DNA of 64,000 nucleotides from contig NZ_VZQQ01000016.1 of NCBI RefSeq assembly GCF_014397785.1, positions 1-64,000 of the forward strand, read 5' to 3'. Position 1 is the stretch's first letter, and every line of letters begins with the position of its first letter. Below the pieces are notes generated by a model. It searched no databases and had not been told where the DNA came from. It was given only the letters and a program-made list of their open reading frames with translations. This stretch comes from Paraburkholderia podalyriae (GTDB lineage: Bacteria > Pseudomonadota > Gammaproteobacteria > Burkholderiales > Burkholderiaceae). Made by a program: the position numbers and the translations under genes. Of the stretch, positions 44,978 to 53,340 are shown piece after piece.

Positions 44978-45559
44978 TTAGCCCTTCGACAGCGCCTTCA
45001 ACGCGAGCTTGATGCCCTCCGACACGCCCGTCCCGGCCGGCACGTTCTTGATCGCCGCGAGCGCTTCTTTTTCCGAGTAGCCGAGCGCGAGCAGCGCGTT
45101 GAGGATGTCGGACGCGTGGCCGGATGGCGACGCGGCGCCCGCCATCGCGCCGAGGTCGGCGCCGAGCTTGCCCTTCAGTTCGAGCAGCAGTCGCTCGGCG
45201 GTCTTCTTGCCGATGCCCGGCACGCGAGTCAGGCGCGCGGCGTCCTGCATCGTAACGGTCTGCGCGAGCTCGGCGACGCTCATGCCCGACAGCACCGCGA
45301 GCGCCATGCGCGCGCCGATGCCGGAAATCTTCAGCAACTCGCGGAACGTCGCACGCTCCTGCGCGGTGCCGAAGCCATACAGCAGATGCGCGTCCTCGCG
45401 CACGATCATCTGCGTGAGCAGCACGATGCGCTCGCCGGTCGACGGCAGGTTGTAGAACGTGCTCATCGGCACGTCCACTTCATAGCCGATGCCGTTGCAG
45501 TCGACGAGCAGATGCGGCGGGTTTTTTTCCAGCAGAACGCCGGCGATGCGACCGATCAT
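44978..45559 (-). CDS. ruvA: Holliday junction helicase RuvA
   Basis: Junction-binding tetramer subunit, 193 residues. The N-terminal OB fold starts MIGRIAGVLLEKNPPHLLVD, the two helix-hairpin-helix motifs lie around ISGIGARMALAVLS and VPGIGKKTAERLL, and the C-terminal domain contacts RuvB. 30 bases upstream of ruvB. Confidence 0.98.
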   Translation of the reverse strand: MIGRIAGVLLEKNPPHLLVDCNGIGYEVDVPMSTFYNLPSTGERIVLLTQMIVREDAHLLYGFGTAQERATFRELLKISGIGARMALAVLSGMSVAELAQTVTMQDAARLTRVPGIGKKTAERLLLELKGKLGADLGAMAGAASPSGHASDILNALLALGYSEKEALAAIKNVPAGTGVSEGIKLALKALSKG

Positions 45560-45635
45560 GGTGGATTAGTTTTCAGAGTCGGATGGGAAAGCGCGAGTGT
45601 AGCGCAGCGGATCGGCGGCGCGGGGCATAGTTGCG

Positions 45636-46178
45636 CTAGCCGACCAGACGCCCGCGCCGCACCCGCAACCCCTTCTTTGCGAGCGCCGGCGCGATGCCGC
45701 CGAGCGTGCTCAGTATCGAGCCGCCGTGCGCGTGGCAGATGGCCATGCCGAGCGCGTCGGCAGCGTCGGTGCCGGGCACGCCTGACAGGCTCAGCAGGCG
45801 CACGACCATCTGCTGCATCTGCTCCTTGGTCGCGCGGCCATAGCCGACCACCGACTGTTTCAGCTGCAGGGCGGTGTATTCGGCGACCGGCACGCCGCCC
45901 GCGACGAGCCCGCAGATCGCGGCGCCGCGCGCCTGGCCGAGCAGCAGCGTCGACTGCGGATTGACGTTGACGAAGACTTTTTCGATCGCCGCCTGATCCG
46001 GCGCGTGCTCGCGGATCAGCGTCGAGATGCCCGCGAAGATGGTGCCGAGCCGCGACGGCAGATCGGCGTCGGCGGTGCGGATCACGCCGCTCGCGACATA
46101 GCGCAGTGTGTGGCCGTGTTGTTCGATCACGCCGAAGCCGGTTACGCGCAGGCCGGGGTCGATGCCGAGAATTCTCAT
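45636..46178 (-). CDS. ruvC: Holliday junction resolvase RuvC
   Basis: Endonuclease that cuts Holliday junctions, 180 residues from ATG 46178; the frame extends upstream to 46439 without protein character. The first acidic residue is in ILGIDPGLRVTGFG, the next in AIEKVFVNVNPQST, and the last pair lie in DAADALGMAICHAH. First gene of the ruvCAB cluster. Confidence 0.97.
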   Translation of the reverse strand: MRILGIDPGLRVTGFGVIEQHGHTLRYVASGVIRTADADLPSRLGTIFAGISTLIREHAPDQAAIEKVFVNVNPQSTLLLGQARGAAICGLVAGGVPVAEYTALQLKQSVVGYGRATKEQMQQMVVRLLSLSGVPGTDAADALGMAICHAHGGSILSTLGGIAPALAKKGLRVRRGRLVG

Positions 46179-46307
46179 GAGGTGCCGCACAAGCGATAAA
46201 AACCAGGTGCCTGCGATACTACAACGAACGCGGCGCGCGGCGGACCGCTCGCCGCATGCCTGGCGGAATAAAAGCGGCCAGGGCTTTGCGCAAGGAGGCG
46301 ATCGAGA

Positions 46308-46547
46308 ATGGAGCGCTACCGCAACCTCAGCGGCGACTCGGGCGTCGACGCCTACGAAATTGGCGACGATTTCATCAAGGTGCGCTTTCGGCCGGGCGTC
46401 GTGTATTGGTACACAGAGGCGAGTGTCGGCGCCGGACATGTCGCGGTGCTAAAGCGACTCGCGCGGCGCGGACAGGGTTTGGGCACGTACATTAGCCAGC
46501 ATGCACAAGTGCGGGACGGTTACGCGCGCAAAGAGCCGGACGATTGA
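46308..46547 (+). CDS. Small KTSC-like protein
   Basis: 79 residues behind an AAGGAGG ribosome site (46289-46295). The core EIGDDFIKVRFRPGVVYWYTEASVG and the final YISQHAQVRDGYARK resemble the KTSC domain, a short fold found alone or at the end of lysyl-tRNA synthetases, of unclear function. Divergent from ruvC and convergent with purH. Confidence 0.65.
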   Translation: MERYRNLSGDSGVDAYEIGDDFIKVRFRPGVVYWYTEASVGAGHVAVLKRLARRGQGLGTYISQHAQVRDGYARKEPDD

Positions 46548-46564
46548 GCGTCGTCCCAAAACAG

Positions 46565-46598
46565 AAGGCCCGGCGGGATAACCCGCCGGGCCTTTCTT
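46565..46598. terminator. Bidirectional terminator between the KTSC-like gene and purH
   Basis: AAGGCCCGGCGGG (46565-46577) pairs with CCCGCCGGGCCTT (46582-46594) around ATAA, followed by TCTT. Confidence 0.85.
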
Positions 46599-46620
46599 GC
46601 CGCTACCGAAGCTCGGCCAA

Positions 46621-48186
46621 TCAATGACGGAAGTGACGCACGCCCGTCAGCAGCATCGCGATGTTGTGCTCGTCGGCGGCGCCGACCACTTCGTCGTCAC
46701 GCACCGAGCCGCCCGGCTGGATCACGCAGGTCGCGCCTGCCGCGACGACCACGTCGAGACCGTCGCGGAACGGGAAGAACGCGTCCGATGCGACCGCCGA
46801 ACCGTTCAGCGTCAGACCCGCGTTCTGCGCCTTGATGCTCGCGATCCGCGCCGAGTCCACGCGGCTCATCTGGCCCGCGCCGACGCCGAGCGTCATGCCG
46901 TTCCCGCAGAACACGATCGCGTTCGACTTCACGTACTTCGCGACGCGCCATGCGAACAGCAGGTCGTCCATTTCCTTCGGCGTCGGATGACGCTTCGTGA
47001 CGACGCGCAGTTCGCGCGGCTGAACGTTCTTCGAGTCGAGCGACTGCACCAGCAGGCCGCCGCCGACGCGTTTCAGATCGAACGTGTTATGGCCTTCGCC
47101 CAGCGCGATTTCGAGCAGACGCACGTTCTGCTTCACCGCGAACACCTGACGCGCTTCGGCGCTGAACGATGGTGCGATCAGCACTTCGACGAACTGCTTC
47201 GCGACCGCTTGCGCGGCCGTTTCGTCGACTTCCCGGTTGAACGCGATGATGCCGCCGAAGGCCGAGGTCGGATCGGTCTGGAACGCCTTCGAATACGCTT
47301 CGTGCGCGTTCGCGCCGATCGCGACGCCGCACGGATTCGCATGCTTGACGATCACGCAGGCCGGCACGTCGAAGGTCTTCACGCATTCCCACGCCGCGTC
47401 GGAGTCGGCGATGTTGTTGTACGACAGTTCCTTGCCCTGCAACTGGTTGAAGTTGGCGAGCGCGCCGGCCGGCACCGCCAGGTCGCGGTAGAACGCCGCG
47501 CTCTGGTGCGGGTTTTCGCCGTAGCGCAGGTCCTGGACCTTTTCGAACGCCATGTTGAAGGTGGCCGGGTATTGGTTGCGCGACGAGTGCTTCAACTCGC
47601 CGGTCAGGCTCGTCAGGTAGTTCGTGATGGCGCCGTCGTACTGCGCGGTGTGCGCGTACACCTTGGTCGCGAGGCGGAAGTTCGTCTTGTACGACACCGT
47701 GTTGCCATTCGCGCGAATTTCGTCGAGCACGATCGCGTAGTCGGCCGGATCGACCACCACCGTCACGTCGCGGTGATTCTTCGCGGCCGAGCGCAGCATC
47801 GTCGGGCCGCCGATGTCGATGTTCTCGATTGCGTCCTCGAGCGAGCACTCTTCCTTCGACACGGTCTGCACGAACGGGTACAGGTTCACCACCAGCAGAT
47901 CGATGGTCGGAATGTCCTGCTTCTCGAGCGCGGCCATGTGCTCGGGCAGATCGCGGCGCGCGAGGATGCCGCCGTGCACCTTCGGATGCAATGTTTTCAC
48001 GCGCCCGTCGAGCATTTCCGGGAAGCCTGTGTAGTCGGCGACTTCGGTGACGGACAGGCCCGCGTCCGCGAGCAGTTTCGCGGTGCCGCCGGTCGACAGA
48101 ATCTTGATGCCGAGGTCCGACAGCGATTTGGCGAAGTCGACGATGCCGGACTTGTCGGAAACGGAGATGAGCGCTTGCTTGATCAT
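46621..48186 (-). CDS. purH: Bifunctional AICAR formyltransferase / IMP cyclohydrolase
   Basis: Last two steps of purine synthesis, 521 residues. The N-terminal cyclohydrolase domain (~1-200) shows ALISVSDKSGIVDFAKSL and STGGTAKLL. The C-terminal transformylase carries KHANPCGVAIG with the catalytic Lys-His and ends RHFRH. Behind fis on the same strand, 55 bases apart. Confidence 0.98.
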   Translation of the reverse strand: MIKQALISVSDKSGIVDFAKSLSDLGIKILSTGGTAKLLADAGLSVTEVADYTGFPEMLDGRVKTLHPKVHGGILARRDLPEHMAALEKQDIPTIDLLVVNLYPFVQTVSKEECSLEDAIENIDIGGPTMLRSAAKNHRDVTVVVDPADYAIVLDEIRANGNTVSYKTNFRLATKVYAHTAQYDGAITNYLTSLTGELKHSSRNQYPATFNMAFEKVQDLRYGENPHQSAAFYRDLAVPAGALANFNQLQGKELSYNNIADSDAAWECVKTFDVPACVIVKHANPCGVAIGANAHEAYSKAFQTDPTSAFGGIIAFNREVDETAAQAVAKQFVEVLIAPSFSAEARQVFAVKQNVRLLEIALGEGHNTFDLKRVGGGLLVQSLDSKNVQPRELRVVTKRHPTPKEMDDLLFAWRVAKYVKSNAIVFCGNGMTLGVGAGQMSRVDSARIASIKAQNAGLTLNGSAVASDAFFPFRDGLDVVVAAGATCVIQPGGSVRDDEVVGAADEHNIAMLLTGVRHFRH

Positions 48187-48241
48187 GATGAAGACGAAAA
48201 GCCGAAGGGGAAACGTGGCAGGGCGCAGAAACTACATCGCG

Positions 48242-48475
48242 CTACAGCAAACCGTGTTGTTGCAGCTTCTTGCGCAGCGTATTGCGGTTGATGCCGAGAT
48301 ACTCGGCGGCCAGCGACTGGTTACCGTTGGCCTGCTCGAGCACCACTTCGAGCAAGGGTTTTTCCACGCACGAAATAACCATGTCGTAGACGTCGTGCGG
48401 ATTGGAGCCGTCGAGATCCTGGAAATACACGTCCAGGCTGTCGCGGACAGATTGTTCGATATTGTTCTTGCTCAT
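48242..48475 (-). CDS. fis: Nucleoid protein Fis
   Basis: 77-residue Fis-type DNA-bending regulator. The C-terminal helix-turn-helix reads NQSLAAEYLGINRNTLRKKL, nearly the classic Fis sequence, and the N-terminal arm is shorter than in E. coli. Its ATG overlaps the dusB stop, as in the dusB-fis operon of enterobacteria, so Fis output is tied to that transcript. Confidence 0.95.
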   Translation of the reverse strand: MSKNNIEQSVRDSLDVYFQDLDGSNPHDVYDMVISCVEKPLLEVVLEQANGNQSLAAEYLGINRNTLRKKLQQHGLL

Positions 48476-49548
48476 GCTGCTAGTCGGTCGGTGTTGTCCT
48501 CGCTCTCGCTGTCGAGCCCGGGGTTGCCGGGCGCTTCGTCGACGTAGACGAGGCGGTCTGAGATCGCCTTTTGCGCGTCAAAGAACTCGTTGACGGCGAG
48601 GAGCTGTTCGCGCGTGGTGTCCAGCGTATTCATGCGATGCCGGAACAGGTTGGCGCCGGAAAGGCCGCGAGTGTACCAGCCGATGTGCTTGCGCGCAGTG
48701 CGAACACCGGTAAATTCCCCGTAAAAGGCGTAGTGATCTTCGAGATGTTCGTTCATGACCTGCTGGATTTCGTCGATGCGCGGCGGCGGCAGTAGCTCGC
48801 CCGTTTGCAGGAAATGCTCGATCTCGCGGAACAGCCACGGACGGCCCTGCGCGGCACGCCCGATCATGATCGCGTCCGCGCCGGTCGCGGCGAGCACCTC
48901 GCGCGCCTTTTGCGGTGATGTGATGTCGCCGTTCGCGACCACCGGAATGCGCACCGCCGCCTTTACCGCTGCGATGGTTTCGTACTCGGCGTCGCCGTGG
49001 TACAGGTCGGCGCGCGTGCGGCCGTGCACGGTCAGCATCGAAATGCCCGCCGCTTGCGCGAGACGCGCGACGTTCAGCGCGTTCTTGTTCTCGCGATTCC
49101 AGCCGGTGCGGATTTTCAGCGTGACGGGCACCGCGTCGGGCCCGACGCCGACCGCGTTGACGACCGCCTCGACGATACGCTGCACCAGCGGTTCGTTCTG
49201 CAGCAGCGCCGAGCCGGCCGCGACGTTGCAGACCTTCTTGGCCGGGCAGCCCATGTTGATGTCGATGATCTGTGCGCCGTTCGCGACGTTGTAGCGGGCG
49301 GCCTCGGCCATCATGTCCGGGTCCGCGCCGGCGATCTGCACCGCGATCGGCTCGACCTCGCCTTCGTGATTGGCGCGGCGCATGGTCTTTTCGCTCTTCC
49401 ACAACTGCGCGTTCGACGCGACCATTTCCGAGACCGCGTAGCCCGCGCCGAGCCGTTTGCACAGCTGGCGGAACGGCCGGTCGGTCACGCCGGCCATTGG
49501 GGCGACGAACAGGTTGTTACGCAGATGATGGGAGCCGAGAGTAGGCAT
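48472..49548 (-). CDS. dusB: tRNA-dihydrouridine synthase B
   Basis: FMN enzyme reducing uridine to dihydrouridine in the tRNA D-loop, 358 residues from ATG 49548 (MPTLGSHHLRNNLFVAPMAG). A TTG at 49587 would add 13 residues but has no better ribosome site. The motifs APMAGVTDRPFR, DINMGCPAKKVCN with the catalytic cysteine, and TVHGRTRADLY are visible. Overlaps fis. Confidence 0.95.
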   Translation of the reverse strand: MPTLGSHHLRNNLFVAPMAGVTDRPFRQLCKRLGAGYAVSEMVASNAQLWKSEKTMRRANHEGEVEPIAVQIAGADPDMMAEAARYNVANGAQIIDINMGCPAKKVCNVAAGSALLQNEPLVQRIVEAVVNAVGVGPDAVPVTLKIRTGWNRENKNALNVARLAQAAGISMLTVHGRTRADLYHGDAEYETIAAVKAAVRIPVVANGDITSPQKAREVLAATGADAIMIGRAAQGRPWLFREIEHFLQTGELLPPPRIDEIQQVMNEHLEDHYAFYGEFTGVRTARKHIGWYTRGLSGANLFRHRMNTLDTTREQLLAVNEFFDAQKAISDRLVYVDEAPGNPGLDSESEDNTDRLAA

Positions 49549-49735
49549 GGCGTGAGCGCGCGCCGGCGACAGGTCAGGATTTGACAATCGTGACAGCCGG
49601 CGCAGCGCGAAATGCGAGGGAAAACGGATATTTTAGCGTTAACGGCTTATCGGGACTCGCCAACTGAAGCTCGTAACCCGTTAAATCTTCTATGAAAGTC
49701 GCGCAGCTCATAGAGCCGCGCCGCGCTTTGCTCGC

Positions 49736-51007
49736 CTAGCGGCGCTGGCCGAACATCATCTGCCGGGCGAGCGCGGCTTTCACCGGCGGGACGAATTCGA
49801 GTGCGGTCAGCGCGAGGCCGCGCAGTACCGCGAGCGGCGCGAAGTCGATGGTGAACAGGCGCGCGAGCGTATCGGTCGAGCCGATCGTCAGGCGCCGGTC
49901 GAGCGCCCGGCGTTGCGCGAAGGTCGCGAGCGCGAGCGGGGTCGGGCCTTCGGCCGACAGCGCATCGACGAGCGCGTGCGCGTCGCGCAAGCCCAGATTG
50001 AGGCCCTGGCCGGCGACCGGATGCAACGTCTGCGCCGCATTGCCGATCGCGACGATGTGGCCATTCACGAGCGTGTCGACCGTGTTCAGACCGAGCGGGA
50101 ACGATGCGCGTCCCTTGATGTGCGTAAAGCGGCCCATGCGATCGCCGAACGCGGCGTCGAGCTCGCGCAGGAACGCCTGGTCGGAGAGCTGGGCGCGACG
50201 CGCGGCTTCGTCGGGCGCGCAGCACCAGACGAGCGCGTAGTCGGCGCCGCGCACGCCGCCCATCGGCAGCAGCGCGATCGGACCTTGCGACGTGAAGCGC
50301 TCCCATGCGACGTGCGGCTGCGGCGCGGACACGGTGACCGTGCCGACCAGCGCGGTCTGGCCGTAGTCGCGCGAGCCGGCGTTGTGTTTGGCGATGTTGC
50401 GTGCGCCGGCGTCTTCGTCCGTGGCGCGGCTGACGTTTTTCGCGTGCTTCTGATCGCCGAACAGCCCGCCCTCGGCGTTCACCAGAATCCGCGTGCGCAA
50501 CCTGCGCGCGACGCCCGCGGTGGCGATCGGCAGCGTGACGCCGTCGAGTTCCTGAACCGGCGCGCCGGCCGACGTCGAGCGGAACCAGTGGACCGGCGTC
50601 GCATGCACGGCGTCGGCGAGGCCGTGCACGATCGAGCCGTAGCGCAGCACGTAGCCGAGCGCGGGCAGCCCGTGCTCGCGATGATCGATCAGCGTACGGC
50701 CGAAATGACCGCGCTGTGACACGTGGATGCGCTCGATCGCGGTGGCGTCGGCGGGCCAGCGCAGCGGCTCGAGGATCATCCGGCTGCCGTGCGAGACCGC
50801 GATCGCGCGCGGATCGGCGATCGAGTCTTCCGGCTCGCGCGCGTCGACGAGCGCGATCTTCAGCTCGCGCGTCACGCTGCGGCGCGCGAGCCAGCCGGCG
50901 AGCGCAAGGCCGACCGGCCCGGCGCCGACGATCGTCACGTCGAAATCGAACCCGTGCTGGTGGGAGGCGGGCCTCAGGATCACCGCCGATGGAGAGGCTT
51001 CGTTCAT
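49736..51007 (-). CDS. ubiH: Ubiquinone-biosynthesis FAD hydroxylase, UbiH family
   Basis: 423-residue class A flavoprotein monooxygenase. The FAD fold is IVGAGPVGLALAGWL (~26-40), the DP...A motif is DPRAIAVSHGS, and the second FAD motif is the late GNAAQTLHPVAGQGLNLGLRD. The ring position hydroxylated cannot be fixed from sequence, and UbiF/UbiI-like activity is possible. The pepP stop lies 6 bases upstream of its start, the common pepP-ubiH pairing. Confidence 0.9.
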   Translation of the reverse strand: MNEASPSAVILRPASHQHGFDFDVTIVGAGPVGLALAGWLARRSVTRELKIALVDAREPEDSIADPRAIAVSHGSRMILEPLRWPADATAIERIHVSQRGHFGRTLIDHREHGLPALGYVLRYGSIVHGLADAVHATPVHWFRSTSAGAPVQELDGVTLPIATAGVARRLRTRILVNAEGGLFGDQKHAKNVSRATDEDAGARNIAKHNAGSRDYGQTALVGTVTVSAPQPHVAWERFTSQGPIALLPMGGVRGADYALVWCCAPDEAARRAQLSDQAFLRELDAAFGDRMGRFTHIKGRASFPLGLNTVDTLVNGHIVAIGNAAQTLHPVAGQGLNLGLRDAHALVDALSAEGPTPLALATFAQRRALDRRLTIGSTDTLARLFTIDFAPLAVLRGLALTALEFVPPVKAALARQMMFGQRR

Positions 51008-51013
51008 CGTGAC

Positions 51014-52432
51014 TCAGGTCCTCGCCTGGTGAGACGCTTGATGGGCCGTGCGCGCTTCCTGCATTAGCGCCTCGATCTCGTCGGCGGCTACCGGCACGTC
51101 GCGCGTGATCAGCTCGCAGCCGGTCGGCGTGACGATCGCGTCGTCCTCGATGCGAATGCCGATGTTCCAGTAGCGCTCGGGCACACCCTCGGCCGGGCGG
51201 ACGTACAGGCCCGGCTCGATCGTCAGCGTCATCGACGCGCGCAGCGTGCGCCAAGGCAGCGCGCCCGCCTCGTCGCGCGGCGCGCCGCGCTCGCGGTAGT
51301 CGCCGCAGTCGTGCACGTCCATGCCGAGCCAGTGGCCGGTGCGGTGCATGTAGTACGGCGCGTAGCCGCGCTCGGCGATCACGTCGTCGACTGATGCGAA
51401 CTTCGCGCGCGGCACGATGCCGGTGTCGAGGAGCCCCTGCGACAGCACGCGCAGCGCGGCCTGGTGCGGATCGTCGAAGCTCGCGCCGGCGCGCGTCGCA
51501 TCGACGGCGGCCTGCTGCGCGGCCAGCACGATGTCGTAGAGCTCGCGCTGCGCTGGCGTGAAACGGCCGCTCGCCGGAAAGGTGCGCGTGATGTCGGACG
51601 CGTAGCCGTCGAGTTCGCAGGCCGCGTCGATCAGGATCAGGTCGCCGTCGCGCGCGATCGCGTTGCCGGCCGGGTAGTGCAACACGCACGCGTTGGCGCC
51701 CGCTGCGACGATCGACGTATAGGCCGGCGCCTGCGCGCCGAACTTGCGGAACGTGTAGACCAGTTCGGCCTCGAGCTCGTATTCGCGGATGCCGGGCCGG
51801 CACGCCGCCATCGCGCGACGATGCGCGGCCGCTGAAATCTGCCCCGCGCGGCGCATGATCGCGAGTTCGTGGTCGTCCTTGACGAGCCGCATCTCGTCGA
51901 GCAACGGCAGCAGGTCGCGCGCGGCCGTGGGCGCGACGGTGCCGCTCCGGCTTTGCGCACGCACCGCGTTGAGCCAGCCGCGCACCTGTTCATCGAAATG
52001 TGCCGACGTACCGAGCGCGTAGTGCAGCGCCGGCTGGTCCGCGATGATGCGCGGCAACTGCGTGTCGAGCTCGCCGATCGGGAACGCGGCGTCGAGCCCG
52101 AACGCTTCGCGCGCGCCGTTGGGGCCGAAGCGGAAGCCTTCCCATGTCTCGCGCTCGACGTTCTTGTCGCGGCAGAACAGGATCGACGCGGGCGCGCCGG
52201 GCGCGGCGCTGGCGTCGAGCACGAGCAGCGCTTCGGGCTCGGTGAAGCCGGTCAGATAATAGAAGTAGCTGTCGTGGCGGTACGGGTAGTCGGCGTCGCG
52301 GTTGCGCAGCGCTTCCGGCGCGGTCGGGACGAGGGCGACGCCGCCACCCGCGGCGCGCAGCGCGGCGAGAACGCGCTCGCGGCGCGTGCGGTAGACGTCG
52401 ATGGCGATGGTGGGTTCGGTCGGCTGGTTCAT
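51014..52432 (-). CDS. pepP: Xaa-Pro aminopeptidase (aminopeptidase P)
   Basis: Metallopeptidase removing N-terminal residues before proline, 472 residues from ATG 52432. An N-terminal creatinase-like domain (~1-175) is followed by the pita-bread fold with dimetal ligands: LIDAACELDGYASDITRTFP (two Asp), HRTGHWLGMDVHD (His), and the late TIEPGLY and RIEDDAIVT (Glu). Typically linked to ubiH, as here. Confidence 0.95.
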   Translation of the reverse strand: MNQPTEPTIAIDVYRTRRERVLAALRAAGGGVALVPTAPEALRNRDADYPYRHDSYFYYLTGFTEPEALLVLDASAAPGAPASILFCRDKNVERETWEGFRFGPNGAREAFGLDAAFPIGELDTQLPRIIADQPALHYALGTSAHFDEQVRGWLNAVRAQSRSGTVAPTAARDLLPLLDEMRLVKDDHELAIMRRAGQISAAAHRRAMAACRPGIREYELEAELVYTFRKFGAQAPAYTSIVAAGANACVLHYPAGNAIARDGDLILIDAACELDGYASDITRTFPASGRFTPAQRELYDIVLAAQQAAVDATRAGASFDDPHQAALRVLSQGLLDTGIVPRAKFASVDDVIAERGYAPYYMHRTGHWLGMDVHDCGDYRERGAPRDEAGALPWRTLRASMTLTIEPGLYVRPAEGVPERYWNIGIRIEDDAIVTPTGCELITRDVPVAADEIEALMQEARTAHQASHQART

Positions 52433-52644
52433 CGTGCGATTGTAGCGCCGCGATTCTGCAGGCCCTATTCTCCGCGCGCTACATTCGACTCGCTTTGTGC
52501 GGATCCCGACGGCGTGGCGGCCGCCATCATGTTGCAATCCGTCCACAGCGGGTCGGCGGGCAGTTCGGGAAGACGTTGACGGCACGTTCGTGAACGCCTT
52601 GGACCACTTATACTTTCGCCGGATTCAGAAAAAGGCAGAAGGTC

Positions 52645-53259
52645 ATGATGAAACTCATCGGTTCGTTCGGCAGCCCGTACGTGCGCAAAGCGCGTATCGT
52701 GCTCGCCGACAAGAAGATCGACTACGAACTGGTGCCCGAGAACGTCTGGGCGCCGGATACCCGGATTCACACCTTCAATCCGCTCGGCAAGGTGCCGTGC
52801 CTCGTGATGGAAGACGGCGAGGCCGTGTTCGATTCGCGGGTGATCTGCGAATACGTCGATACGCTGTCGCCGGTCGGCAAGCTGATTCCGCCGTCGGGGC
52901 GCGAGCGCGTCGAGGTCCGCTGCTGGGAAGCGCTCGCCGACGGCGTGCTCGACGCGGCCGTGCTGATCCGTCTTGAAGGCACGCAGCGCGCGCCCGAGCA
53001 GCGCGTGGACGCATGGGTCGCGCGACAGCAGCGCAAGATCGACGAAGCGCTGATCGCGATGTCGCAGGGGCTCGGCAGCAAGCCGTGGTGCGCGAGCAAT
53101 CACTACACGCTGGCCGACATTGCGGTGGGCTGCGCGCTCGGTTATCTGGACTTCCGTATGCCGCAGCTGAACTGGCGCGAAGCGCATCCGAACCTGGACA
53201 AGCACTTCCAGAAGCTGTCGCTGCGGCAGTCGTTCATCGATACAGTGCCGAAGGATTGA
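52645..53259 (+). CDS. Glutathione S-transferase family protein
   Basis: 204 residues with an N-terminal thioredoxin-like domain (FGSPYVRKARIVLADKKIDYE, NPLGKVPCL, FDSRVICEYVD) and a C-terminal helical domain holding the N-capping SNHYTLADIAVGCALGYLD. It resembles the YibF-like class. The N-terminal serine in GSPYVRK is the likely glutathione-activating residue. Convergent with lnt. Confidence 0.9.
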   Translation: MMKLIGSFGSPYVRKARIVLADKKIDYELVPENVWAPDTRIHTFNPLGKVPCLVMEDGEAVFDSRVICEYVDTLSPVGKLIPPSGRERVEVRCWEALADGVLDAAVLIRLEGTQRAPEQRVDAWVARQQRKIDEALIAMSQGLGSKPWCASNHYTLADIAVGCALGYLDFRMPQLNWREAHPNLDKHFQKLSLRQSFIDTVPKD

Positions 53260-53277
53260 TGAAGCTCGGATGAGCAT

Positions 53278-53312
53278 AAAAAAAATGCGCCTGCATGTCA
53301 GGCGCATTTTTT
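53278..53312. terminator. Bidirectional terminator between the GST gene and lnt
   Basis: TGCGCCTG (53285-53292) pairs with CAGGCGCA (53298-53305), with A- and T-runs of about seven on each side. Confidence 0.93.
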
Positions 53313-53340
53313 TGCGGGTGTCGTTCGTTTGGCGTTGGCG

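Noticed and set aside
43820..45964. 714-codon open frame opposite ruvB-ruvA
   Set aside because: Spans two real genes on the other strand and has no family features; shadow frame.
46597..48291. 564-codon open frame opposite purH
   Set aside because: Shadow of purH; composition is Arg/Val/His-rich and motif-free.
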